This document shows, in pieces, positions 40,776 through 50,009 of a DNA stretch of 64,000 nucleotides. Below the pieces are notes generated by a model. It made no database searches. It had not been told where the DNA came from and saw only the letters and a program-made list of their open reading frames with translations. The translations under genes and the position numbers were made by a program. The DNA lies in contig JAKSMI010000005.1 in NCBI GenBank assembly GCA_024400635.1, positions 62,001-126,000 of the forward strand. Direction: 5' to 3'. Every line of letters starts with the position of its first letter. The first letter of the stretch is position 1. The DNA comes from Bacteroidales bacterium (GTDB lineage Bacteria; Bacteroidota; Bacteroidia; Bacteroidales; WCHB1-69).

Positions 40776-42623
40776 TTATTTCAGCAACTGCTGATTGTAT
40801 TTTCTTAATGTATCAAGCACATTGACTTTCACGTGAATATAGTCGGCAACGCCAGATTTTGTCAAGGCTTCCATTGCTTCCACAGGATTACCGGCGACAA
40901 GCACGGGTGTATCTGGCATCTTCGTTTTCAAACCTTGTGCCAATTCAACACCGAGAGTTGCGTATTCTTCATCAGAGCTGCACAACACCACAAGGTCGGC
41001 TTTCTGTTCAACAGCGGCGTTAACACCTTCTTCAACGGTCTTGTAGCCAGCAGTTTCTGAGATTTCGTAACCAGCACAGCCAAAGAAGTTGGTGATGAAG
41101 CCGGCACGTGCCTGACGCATGGCCAGGTTCCCAACCTTCAACAAGAATACTTTGGGACGGCGATTTTTCTGGGCGTAGCGTTCGGTTTCGAGGCGCAACT
41201 CTTCAAATGCCAAAGCTCCACGGTAGGTACGCAAACCGATACAGTCGTCATTAGCGATGCGTTGAACTTTGTCGAGCATCTTTTCGTTTACATTCGGGAA
41301 CTGGTTGGTACCCAAGAAAACATAACGTCGGGTGGCAATATTCATATCACGTTTCTGGCAGCTGGCTTCGATTTCGCGTTTGATTTCGCCATTGGCAATC
41401 AGACTGATGATACCACCATTTTCCTCCACGTGCTGGAAGAGTTTCCAAGCATTTTCGGCAATGCCGTCGGTCAGATTTTCAACATAATAGGAACCTGCGG
41501 CAGGATCCACGACCTTGTTGAAATAGGATTCTTCCTTCAGGATGACCTGAACGTTGCGGCTGATACGGCGTGAAAAATCGTCTGATTCTTTGTAAGCCAC
41601 ATCGAAAGGCTGCAATGAAATGGCATCGGCTCCACCGATAGCAGCGGCCATACCTTCAGTCGTATTACGCAACATATTTACGTATGGATCATACAAAGTC
41701 TTGTTCCAAGTTGAACCAACGGTATTGATTTGCAATTTGTAACCGCAATCGCAAGTGGGTTTGTATTGTTCAACGATGGTAGCCCACAACAGACGAGTGG
41801 CGCGCAATTTGGCGATTTCCATAAAGTAGTTGGAGCCCACCGATAAAGTCAATTGGATTTTCTTGCAAGCCTTACCCACGGGAATGCCGTGTTCGGTAGC
41901 GAAAGCAATATATTCGTTAGCGATAGCCAATGAGTAAGCGAGTTCCTGAACGATGGTCGCGCCGGCGTTGTGCATAGCGATACCGTTGACATTCACCAAT
42001 TTGAAGTTTTTCATATCGGCTGCCAGTTCATGCAGTTTCAGCAATTCGTTCATATCGGCTTCTTGTGAGCGATAAAATTTGGTACGGCGGAGGAAATAGG
42101 TGATAGGATCAAAGTTGAGACTTCCGCACACCGCTTCCTTATCAATTTTATTATCATTAAGATAATTTACAAAAAGAGTGAAAAATTCAACATAATTGGT
42201 GGCATGGTTGAATTGCAGGCCTACCTTGGCACAGTCGATGCCTTTAAGCAACTGAGCCAAATCATTGGCATCCTTCACCAATCTAACGTTGAAAGCGATG
42301 GTATTGGCACCGCGTTTAATAGCGTCGAGTGCGATGGCATTAGCTTCGCATAGTTTGTCGGTAGCGACTTCCTGAACAATTTGCCAGTTGTTATTATCAT
42401 TTTTGGTTCCGCGGGTATAGGGAAATTGGCCGGGGAGTGTATCCAAATAATCGAGATCCTTTAAATCTTCGGCACGATAGTAGGGACGCACATTGAAACC
42501 TTCATCGGTGCGCCACACTAATTTTTTCTGATAATCAGCGCCTTTTAAGTCCTTAACAATTACCTCTTCCCATTGTTCGGTAGAGACGGATGGAAATTCG
42601 TTGAATAATTTTTCTTCTTTCAT
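40776..42623 (-). CDS. mutA: Methylmalonyl-CoA mutase small subunit
   Basis: A 615-residue protein. It has the mutase barrel (PYTRGTKNDNNNWQIVQEV) and a degenerate B12 domain: MRQARAGFITNFFGCAGYEI replaces the DxHxxG cobalamin loop, the mark of the non-catalytic small subunit. With MutB it interconverts succinyl-CoA and methylmalonyl-CoA on the way to propionate. The start is set by a TATCTTTG -7 box at 42649-42656, which excludes a longer frame. mutB is usually adjacent downstream, yet a YqeY gene stands there instead. Confidence 0.92.
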   Translation of the reverse strand: MKEEKLFNEFPSVSTEQWEEVIVKDLKGADYQKKLVWRTDEGFNVRPYYRAEDLKDLDYLDTLPGQFPYTRGTKNDNNNWQIVQEVATDKLCEANAIALDAIKRGANTIAFNVRLVKDANDLAQLLKGIDCAKVGLQFNHATNYVEFFTLFVNYLNDNKIDKEAVCGSLNFDPITYFLRRTKFYRSQEADMNELLKLHELAADMKNFKLVNVNGIAMHNAGATIVQELAYSLAIANEYIAFATEHGIPVGKACKKIQLTLSVGSNYFMEIAKLRATRLLWATIVEQYKPTCDCGYKLQINTVGSTWNKTLYDPYVNMLRNTTEGMAAAIGGADAISLQPFDVAYKESDDFSRRISRNVQVILKEESYFNKVVDPAAGSYYVENLTDGIAENAWKLFQHVEENGGIISLIANGEIKREIEASCQKRDMNIATRRYVFLGTNQFPNVNEKMLDKVQRIANDDCIGLRTYRGALAFEELRLETERYAQKNRRPKVFLLKVGNLAMRQARAGFITNFFGCAGYEISETAGYKTVEEGVNAAVEQKADLVVLCSSDEEYATLGVELAQGLKTKMPDTPVLVAGNPVEAMEALTKSGVADYIHVKVNVLDTLRKYNQQLLK

Positions 42624-42648
42624 TACAATGATATTGAAATTAAACGTG

Positions 42649-42656
42649 CAAAGATA
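42649..42656 (-). promoter_or_regulatory. -7 promoter box for mutA
   Basis: Minus-strand TATCTTTG, 25 bases before the ATG at 42623. Confidence 0.7.
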
Positions 42657-42692
42657 CAAAAAAAGGTGAAAGGTGGGATGTGTACGATAAAA

Positions 42693-42821
42693 TTATTTAT
42701 CATTTGGTCGCTCAAGGAATACGTTTCCTCCTTTGGAAGTTTCTTCACCTAAACACATACCATTTACGACATCAACATAGCCTTTTGCCACACTACCAAA
42801 TCTTTGGTAACTTTGAATCAT
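42693..42821 (-). CDS. Possible 42-residue small protein
   Basis: A short frame in the 263-base gap between mutA and the metallopeptidase gene. It begins MIQSYQRFGSVAKGYVDVVN and ends NVFLERPNDK. The composition looks protein-like, but there is no obvious ribosome site or promoter and no family I recognise. It could be a gene remnant or chance. Confidence 0.25.
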   Translation of the reverse strand: MIQSYQRFGSVAKGYVDVVNGMCLGEETSKGGNVFLERPNDK

Positions 42822-42886
42822 AATTATTAGAATGGATTTCTTTCTCGTTTACCATTTCGCAACGATAACAACAATATAATCACTAA

Positions 42887-43741
42887 CTACAATTGATTAT
42901 AGGCTGGCGAAAACGTATCGCCATCTTTGATGTTACCCATGGCAATGCCTTTCTTCAGCCATTTTGATCGTTGGGCAGAAGTGCCATGATTGAAGGTTTC
43001 CGGGACAGAATAGCCCTGGGCCCGTTTCTGAAGATAGTCGTCGCCGATGCGTGCGGCAATGGCCAGACCTTCTTCAATATCTCCGTCTTCCAGAGAATTG
43101 AACATCACATTATCCTGATGAGCCCAGACGCCAGCATAAAAATCAGCTTGTAACTCCAAGCGCACGCTAATTTTGTTACTTTCGGTTTCACTTACCCTAT
43201 TCATTTTACCATGTGCGTCATTGAGTGTACCTAACAAATACTGAACATGGTGCCCCACTTCGTGGGCAATGACGTAAGCGTATGCAAAATCACCGGCCGC
43301 TCCAAATTGTTGCTTCATCGTACTAAAAAATGATAAATCAAGATATACAGATTGGTCTGCGGAACAATAAAACGGGCCTGTAGATGAAGTCGCACCACCG
43401 CAACCGGACTGAACTGAACCTGTAAAAAGAACCAATTTTGGGGGAATATATTGTTTTCCCATCTTCTTGAACTCAGCTGTCCATACATCTTCCGTTCCTG
43501 CCAGAATTTTTTTAGCGAAAGACGCCAGTTCCTCTTCTTCCGCCGTGGGCGTATAACTGCTTTCCGTTGTCACACTTCCCGTGTTCAAATTTTGAATAAC
43601 TTCTGTCGGATTTTTGCCCAAAAACATGGCAATGAGACCAACAATAATAATTCCACCGAGGCCTAAACCGCCACCAACGACGGCTCGTTTTCCTCTTCTG
43701 TCATCGACATTAGTACTTTCTCTTCTTCCAGATAAATTCAT
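42887..43741 (-). CDS. Neutral zinc metallopeptidase (YpfJ-like)
   Basis: A 284-residue membrane-anchored protein. After the basic SGRRESTNVDDRRGKR comes one membrane segment (GLGLGGIIIVGLIAMFLG), then FTGSVQSGCGGATSSTGPFY and the metal site VIAHEVGHHVQYLLG, with LELQADFYAGVWAH and GTSAQRSKWLKKG after it, as in the putative neutral zinc metallopeptidase family. The substrate is unknown. The Met at 43741 is the start; a further upstream frame would lie beyond the TAACTTTG -7 box at 43772-43779. Confidence 0.9.
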   Translation of the reverse strand: MNLSGRRESTNVDDRRGKRAVVGGGLGLGGIIIVGLIAMFLGKNPTEVIQNLNTGSVTTESSYTPTAEEEELASFAKKILAGTEDVWTAEFKKMGKQYIPPKLVLFTGSVQSGCGGATSSTGPFYCSADQSVYLDLSFFSTMKQQFGAAGDFAYAYVIAHEVGHHVQYLLGTLNDAHGKMNRVSETESNKISVRLELQADFYAGVWAHQDNVMFNSLEDGDIEEGLAIAARIGDDYLQKRAQGYSVPETFNHGTSAQRSKWLKKGIAMGNIKDGDTFSPAYNQL

Positions 43742-43771
43742 CGTAATATTTTTTATATTTAAACCAGGATG

Positions 43772-43779
43772 CAAAGTTA
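43772..43779 (-). promoter_or_regulatory. -7 promoter box for the metallopeptidase gene
   Basis: Minus-strand TAACTTTG, 30 bases before the chosen ATG. Confidence 0.6.
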
Positions 43780-43836
43780 CATAAAATATATTTGGCCATA
43801 ATACATTTTTTTTACAAATCGCAAGAAAAAAAAACG

Positions 43837-43844
43837 TACTTTTG
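43837..43844 (+). promoter_or_regulatory. -7 promoter box for tRNA-Ala
   Basis: TACTTTTG, 20 bases before the tRNA. Confidence 0.6.
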
Positions 43845-43864
43845 CAATCTCATTCTGATGGCAT

Positions 43865-43937
43865 GGGGATGTAGCTCAGTTGGTAGAGCACTTGGTTCGC
43901 AATCAAGGGGTCGCGAGTTCGAATCTCGTCTTCTCCA
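43865..43937 (+). tRNA. tRNA-Ala (anticodon CGC)
   Basis: A 73-base tRNA. Acceptor arms GGGGATG / CTTCTCC include the G3-T70 pair that marks alanine, and a T6-T67 mismatch. The anticodon stem CTTGG / TCAAG encloses TTCGCAA, giving CGC, which reads GCG. The T arm is GCGAGTTCGAATCTCGT. CCA is not encoded. Its 3' end is two bases from the stop of the large convergent gene. Confidence 0.9.
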
Positions 43938-43939
43938 CT

Positions 43940-46900
43940 TTAGTTTCTGATTACTTTAACACTCGTTTCGAATTGCGTACGAGTGTTTTTTAATTTAATC
44001 AGATATATACCTGAAGCATAATTACTTAAATCAACAATTGTCAACGAACTTTCTATAGTTTGCTCAAATAAAATTCGGCCGAAAATATCATACAATGCCA
44101 AATTGTCGAACTGCTGTTCTTCAATTTTCACATTAACGACATTCTCAGTAGGATTAGGATAAACGGCAACCGTTGTCGTTTCGTATCCATTAATGCCGGT
44201 GCTACAAGTTATCTGCAAAGTTCCTGGATCGGATACGCCACAATGATTAAATGCATATACTGACAACGTGCCGACACCTGGCGTATTGATAGCCACTTGT
44301 GCCACGGTTTGATTGTACTGCACTGGCCAACTCGGATTAGACATAATCCATTCGTAGGATTCTGCGCCGGCAACAGCTGTAATCTGGTAAACATAATTGC
44401 CAAAACTGTAAATTGTCGGCATTCCAATTATATTAGCGGGCATTTCAGGGATTGGCTCTACCGTAAGAGTTAAGGTTCTGATACTATCACAACCGAAGAC
44501 AGTCTGCGTGCTATCGACAAAAGTAAACGTACCACTTTCATCTTGAGCGGGAATATTAAAACCATATTGAGTATAAGGCTGTCCTTGGCATACATTATCG
44601 ACAAATGACACCGAAGATGGGAAATGAACCGCCAATTCATGGTTTTCCACAGCAGTACAATTATCTGAAGACACCGCCGACACATAATAATTGGTGGTAA
44701 TCTGAGGTGAAACAGCGATTACATTATCCGTTGCTCCCGTATTCCATTGGAATGAAGTCGCATTCTGGCAATTAGCAACAAGAATCGTCGTATCACCAAA
44801 ACAATGGTCATGGGTACCTAAAATGGTAATGACCGGCGTCAACAATGCTTCGACCATATGAGCCCCCGTAGCGACACAACCATTTTCATTCGTTCGCATG
44901 ACCTGATAATTGCCACTGTTTGAAATATTGATGAAAGACGTCGTGTCTCCCGTATTCCAGACGAATGACCCTTCGCCAGTGGCTGCGACGTAACCCATAC
45001 CCCCTTCACAAATTTCACTCGTACCAGTAACAATCATCGCTGGATTAGAAAGAATAGAGACATCATGACGTGCGGTATCTCCACAACCCATATCATCATA
45101 TCCCACAACCTGATAGCTACCACCATCAACAATTTGCAGAATATTGGATATTGCGCCGGTATTCCACAAGTAATTATTACCACCTTGGGCAATTAAGAAA
45201 GCCGTGTCACCTTCACAAAGTTGATCTGGACCAATGATTGTTATCTGAGGTTTTTCAATAATTCTTATTGAAATACTTGCAGTAGCACTACAATAACCAT
45301 TTGATACCAATACAGAATACACAGTATCGTTCGTTGGGGTTACGCTGATGATTTGATCTGTACTTCCATTGCTCCACAAATAGCTTATACCACCCATGGC
45401 GATGAGAATCTCACTCTCGCCGGCACACAACACACTATCACCTTGAATTGTAGCATTAGGATACGAATGAACCGCAACTTCAACATTGGCACTATTGACG
45501 CACCCTTGAGCATTAGAAACCTCCACCGAATAATTTCCCGGCTGATCCACCGTAATAGATTGGGTTCTTTCACCTGTTGACCAATGATAGGTAAGTGCTT
45601 GCGAACAAGTCAAAGTCGTTGTTTCCCCTTCACAGATATTAGCATCACCTTCAATGGTTACTACCGGAAGATCTATCACATGCGTTTCCACAGAAGCTGT
45701 ATTAGAACAACCATATTGATTATACGCATCTACGGTATAAGTCGTATTTTCCGCAGCCACCACTTGAATTTCGGCTGTAGAATCACCCGTGGACCAAATA
45801 AAACGGATGGCATTATTGCTTACCGCCCTCAGCGTGATGGTATCGTTATGGCAAATACGTTGCGGAGCATTAATGGTCAAAGTAGGACGAGAATAAACCG
45901 TCAACAATTTTGCCGCCTGATTTACGCAACCGTAAGCGCTTGTGGCAACCACGCTGTAAACGCCCATCGTCGTTACATGAATCACACTATCCGTAGATTG
46001 ATTATTCCAAACATAGGTAGCCCTTTCGTTGCAGACGGCACGCAATTCGGCAGTATCTCCAGAACAAATTAATGTTGGCCCTTCAATACCGACTTGGGGA
46101 AGTTGATGTTGGGCAACTTCAATTTGTGTTGCCATCGCACAGGCATGGGAATCACGAGAAGAGACGCTGTAAACCCCACTTTCTTTAACCCATAGGCTAT
46201 CACCTTCAACCCCTGTTGACCAAACCAATTGGGCGGCACCACTGGCAACAAGCAAAGTAGAATCACCCATACAGAAATCCGTATTGCCAACAATATTCAA
46301 TGGAACATAGTGATTAACAATTACTTGAATTTGTTTCTCTCCATTACATCCCAACGAATCAATAAAATAAAGTGTATAAACCGTTGTCGTATCTGGAGCG
46401 ATGGTAATGCTTGTGGCAGTATCTCCAGTAGACCAATAGTGGTTAAATCCATCAACAGCCATGAGTGTGGTTGTATCACCCAAACAGATTGTCGTCTCCC
46501 CTATCACGTGACATTCTGGAGTGGGCATAATACCGAATTGGAAGTCGGCGTTGGTTTTGCACTGATGTTCATCAGTGAACACCACCGAATAAACGCCAGC
46601 TTCATTTACCCAGATGGCCGTGTCAACGACGTGTGTATTCCATATAAATTCGCCTGCTTCAGAAGCATGAGCCGTAAGCAAAGTACTATCGCCAAAACAC
46701 ACAATAGAATCACCCGAGATATAGACTTCTGGTATTTCGTAATATGAAACGGTTGCCGAATCGAATGCCATGCAGCCCTTGGCATTCCAGGCGGAGACAT
46801 AATAAAGGCCAGGTTCTCCAACAACGATAGTACTATCCGTAGAGCCCGTTGACCAAAGATAAGAAACACCACCGTGAGCTGTCAGCGTAGTGCTATCGCC

Positions 46901-49867
46901 AGTACAAATTATCATCTGACCACTGATAGCCACATCTGAAGTCTCATAACCATAGATCTGCTTTGTTGCCACTGAGTAGCAGCCTCCAGAATTGAACACC
47001 TGAACAGAATAAACTCCTGGGACAAAAACATATCTCGAAGCTGAAGTATCCCCATCATTCCAAAGATAACGGCTACCGCCTTGGGCTTGAAGCAATAATG
47101 AGTCTCCGCCACAAAGCGAATCAAGACCCACAATGCTCGCCGATGGGCGGTCATATACAATCACCTGTATGGAATTGATATTGACGCAACGATAGATATC
47201 CGTTACCGTGACAGTATAGATTGTATTGGTTAAAGGAGCCACTGAGATATGGTCACCTGCCTCCAAGGTGGTCCACAAATAAGCCAGTGCGTTATCCGCG
47301 TGAGCTGTAATGTGGGCCGTATCACCCAAACAGATGTCCGTATTCCCAGAAAAGGTAATGGCTGGGCGCGGATGGACAATCACCTCAATAGAATCTTTTG
47401 AAGAGCAGGCATTGGCGGTGACCGTTACAACATATACATTGCCTGTGCTGACACTGATACTGCGGGTGGTATCACCGGTATTCCATAAGAAATGGTAATT
47501 CGGACCATTCACAGCTGTCAATGTCGCATGAACATCCCCCTCGCAACCTTCCGTTTCGTCCCCTGTAATGATGGCGGCTATCGGCAACGGTTTCTTTTCG
47601 GCCGTAAACATTTGAGAGGCTCTACACTGGTGTTCATTATAAACTATAACAGTATACTGACCTTCTTCTGACAAGATTAAACTGTCTGAAGTTGACACTT
47701 CTGTACCAAAATCATTTATCCAAGAATAAGCAACACCTCCAGCAGCTTTCATAATAGTTGTGCTGCCCGTACAAAAGACTGGATTTCCCGTTAGTGTTAT
47801 TTCAGGAATACCATATTCGCTAACCTGAACACTTTTTGTCGATGAACAATTGTTGGTTGAGATTGCCATTACAGTATAAACACCTGGTTCATTAACCGTT
47901 ATACTATTCCCCAATATTGTCCCATTCCAAATGAACTGAGCCACCATATCACTCGACACGGTTAAAGTTGTACTGCCACCCTCGCAAAAGGCAGTATCTC
48001 CAGCTATCACCAACGATGGTTTATCTTTCATTGTGACCGTTTTGCTTGCCGTAGCCGAACATCCGTTGTCAGCCGTAATCAAAACCGAATAAGTCTGAGC
48101 TTCAGATACAAGAATTGCTTGGGTTTCCTCTCCCGTAGACCACAAAAAATGGTCTCCACCTGTAGCAAACAAGTAGGTGGAACTTCCACTACAGATACTA
48201 CTTTCGCCAGAAATTTGAGCATGAGGCGTTTCCTTGATATTCACCCATTTAACAGCTGAAGCCGTGCAACCATTTTCAGCAGTTCCAACAACCGAATAAC
48301 TTGTCGGCTGCATTGGAGTTATACGCAAAGTATCGGTACGTGTACCTGTGTCCCAATAATAGATGGAAGCACCTTTGGCAACCAATGTCAACTGTTCTCC
48401 AAGACAAATGCTGCTGTCACCTTCTATACTCACCATCGGAATCTGATAATAACCAATATAAATAGTATCATAAGACCTACAGCCATTAGTTGCGGTAACT
48501 TCCAAAACATAATTACCTGTATCTGAAACCATTAATGATGGTGTCGTAGCTCCAGTGTTCCAACGATAAGAACCATTCCCCTGAGCCATCAGATAAGTTG
48601 ACAATCCCGGACAAATGGAATCTTTGAGCGGTATAATCAATGCATACGGGCTTTCAATGACATGCAAATGGACCCGCACCAAGCTATCGCAACCATATTG
48701 ACTTTGCAAGTGAATTTCGTATACACCTTCATCTGGCAATTCATAATCATGGAAATGATAGGGCAAATCAGCACTACAACAAGTGTCGTAAATGTCAGTA
48801 TCAAATATCGGATGTGCAAAAATTGTGAAACTAATCCTGCTATAGCATGAATTTTCACCGAAACCCATAAGCGTAAATTTCTCCTGATAATTTTGGTTTA
48901 TTCTTGGAGACAGTGCAAAAGTATCCGACCTAGACATCAGTACATTCATCGCATCAGTCCACTGATAACGAACACCGCCATGGGCAACAATGCAAGTTGT
49001 ATCCTGATAACAAATGTTACTGTCTCCACTAATGGTAATAGTAGGAACAGGCAAAATGGTAAAAGAACGAACCGCACTATTACCCACACAGCCATTTTCA
49101 TCAGTAACCTGAACCCATGCGTAATCGCCAGAAATAGAGGCAAAATAATTTTCACTGTCATCATTCCAACGATAATGACTATAAATTGGGTTTACATAGA
49201 CCATAACTGGAGTATTCGCACAATGGAAAGTATCGCCCATAATAACAGGAACAGGATTTTCGGCAATACTGATATGAGCATGGACAATGCTGTCGCAAGA
49301 ATGTACCGTATTGAAATGAGCCACATAATCACCGGCTTCGGCAATCTGCAAGTCTCCAAATTGCTTGGGCAATTCATTACGGCAAAAAATCAATGTATCA
49401 TAGATTTCATAGGTGGGATAAACCGTCAGAAGAATAGAATCAACATTCGAACAATTATTACGACGGTCTGTGACAGTTACAGCGTAATAGGCAGTCTGTG
49501 AGGGATTAATTCTTCTATAATCGTCCGTATTGCCATCACTCCATTGATAATTCCAATTCTGATTATAATTGACTGTCAGATAAACAGAAAAACCGGGGCA
49601 ACCAGAAGGAGAAGACTGTCCTGTAGATATTTCAAATACCGGAGACACATTCACCACCAAACGAATATGAGCGACACTATCCGGATTGATGACGATGTCA
49701 TAATTGCCCTCCACATAGAGAGCAGAATCGCCCACCTGCACCGGCAATTGGTTATCACAAACCTGCAAAAGTGTTCTATCTGAACTTTGAGCATTTGCCG
49801 ACAAGCACGACAACACCACACAAAATATTATCACACAATATCTTAAAATAAAATTCCTACAATTCAT
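43940..49867 (-). CDS. Giant repeat-containing surface protein with type IX sorting domain
   Basis: A 1,975-residue exported protein. A signal peptide (CVIIFCVVLSCLSANAQ, residues about 11-27) leads to some 22 diverged repeats of about 75-85 residues. Each has a core such as ISGDSIVCFGDSTLLTAH, then a WSTGST-like strand turn and an end like GVYSVVFTDEHQC; they look like Ig-like, SprB-type beta-sandwich modules. The last 75 residues (VAVYPNPTENVVNVKIEEQQ ... NYASGIYLIKLK) are a type A T9SS sorting domain, so it should be exported through type IX secretion and fixed to the surface. Adhesion or gliding-related roles are possible. The Met at 49867 is chosen because it begins the signal peptide and lies after the promoter. 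Confidence 0.88.
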   Translation of the reverse strand: MNCRNFILRYCVIIFCVVLSCLSANAQSSDRTLLQVCDNQLPVQVGDSALYVEGNYDIVINPDSVAHIRLVVNVSPVFEISTGQSSPSGCPGFSVYLTVNYNQNWNYQWSDGNTDDYRRINPSQTAYYAVTVTDRRNNCSNVDSILLTVYPTYEIYDTLIFCRNELPKQFGDLQIAEAGDYVAHFNTVHSCDSIVHAHISIAENPVPVIMGDTFHCANTPVMVYVNPIYSHYRWNDDSENYFASISGDYAWVQVTDENGCVGNSAVRSFTILPVPTITISGDSNICYQDTTCIVAHGGVRYQWTDAMNVLMSRSDTFALSPRINQNYQEKFTLMGFGENSCYSRISFTIFAHPIFDTDIYDTCCSADLPYHFHDYELPDEGVYEIHLQSQYGCDSLVRVHLHVIESPYALIIPLKDSICPGLSTYLMAQGNGSYRWNTGATTPSLMVSDTGNYVLEVTATNGCRSYDTIYIGYYQIPMVSIEGDSSICLGEQLTLVAKGASIYYWDTGTRTDTLRITPMQPTSYSVVGTAENGCTASAVKWVNIKETPHAQISGESSICSGSSTYLFATGGDHFLWSTGEETQAILVSEAQTYSVLITADNGCSATASKTVTMKDKPSLVIAGDTAFCEGGSTTLTVSSDMVAQFIWNGTILGNSITVNEPGVYTVMAISTNNCSSTKSVQVSEYGIPEITLTGNPVFCTGSTTIMKAAGGVAYSWINDFGTEVSTSDSLILSEEGQYTVIVYNEHQCRASQMFTAEKKPLPIAAIITGDETEGCEGDVHATLTAVNGPNYHFLWNTGDTTRSISVSTGNVYVVTVTANACSSKDSIEVIVHPRPAITFSGNTDICLGDTAHITAHADNALAYLWTTLEAGDHISVAPLTNTIYTVTVTDIYRCVNINSIQVIVYDRPSASIVGLDSLCGGDSLLLQAQGGSRYLWNDGDTSASRYVFVPGVYSVQVFNSGGCYSVATKQIYGYETSDVAISGQMIICTGDSTTLTAHGGVSYLWSTGSTDSTIVVGEPGLYYVSAWNAKGCMAFDSATVSYYEIPEVYISGDSIVCFGDSTLLTAHASEAGEFIWNTHVVDTAIWVNEAGVYSVVFTDEHQCKTNADFQFGIMPTPECHVIGETTICLGDTTTLMAVDGFNHYWSTGDTATSITIAPDTTTVYTLYFIDSLGCNGEKQIQVIVNHYVPLNIVGNTDFCMGDSTLLVASGAAQLVWSTGVEGDSLWVKESGVYSVSSRDSHACAMATQIEVAQHQLPQVGIEGPTLICSGDTAELRAVCNERATYVWNNQSTDSVIHVTTMGVYSVVATSAYGCVNQAAKLLTVYSRPTLTINAPQRICHNDTITLRAVSNNAIRFIWSTGDSTAEIQVVAAENTTYTVDAYNQYGCSNTASVETHVIDLPVVTIEGDANICEGETTTLTCSQALTYHWSTGERTQSITVDQPGNYSVEVSNAQGCVNSANVEVAVHSYPNATIQGDSVLCAGESEILIAMGGISYLWSNGSTDQIISVTPTNDTVYSVLVSNGYCSATASISIRIIEKPQITIIGPDQLCEGDTAFLIAQGGNNYLWNTGAISNILQIVDGGSYQVVGYDDMGCGDTARHDVSILSNPAMIVTGTSEICEGGMGYVAATGEGSFVWNTGDTTSFINISNSGNYQVMRTNENGCVATGAHMVEALLTPVITILGTHDHCFGDTTILVANCQNATSFQWNTGATDNVIAVSPQITTNYYVSAVSSDNCTAVENHELAVHFPSSVSFVDNVCQGQPYTQYGFNIPAQDESGTFTFVDSTQTVFGCDSIRTLTLTVEPIPEMPANIIGMPTIYSFGNYVYQITAVAGAESYEWIMSNPSWPVQYNQTVAQVAINTPGVGTLSVYAFNHCGVSDPGTLQITCSTGINGYETTTVAVYPNPTENVVNVKIEEQQFDNLALYDIFGRILFEQTIESSLTIVDLSNYASGIYLIKLKNTRTQFETSVKVIRN

Positions 49868-49897
49868 CTCCCTAATGTTTTTAATTAGTCCAAATTG

Positions 49898-49905
49898 CAA
49901 AAATA
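49898..49905 (-). promoter_or_regulatory. -7 promoter box for the giant surface protein
   Basis: Minus-strand TATTTTTG, 30 bases before the chosen ATG. Confidence 0.65.
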
Positions 49906-50009
49906 CGTAAAATATTGATATGTCAGTCGAACGAAGCGAGCTTATCAAACAAGAGACTTGAGATTTATTTGTTTCTTAGTTTCTTGGCTAAACAAGATTA
50001 AAAGTTGAC

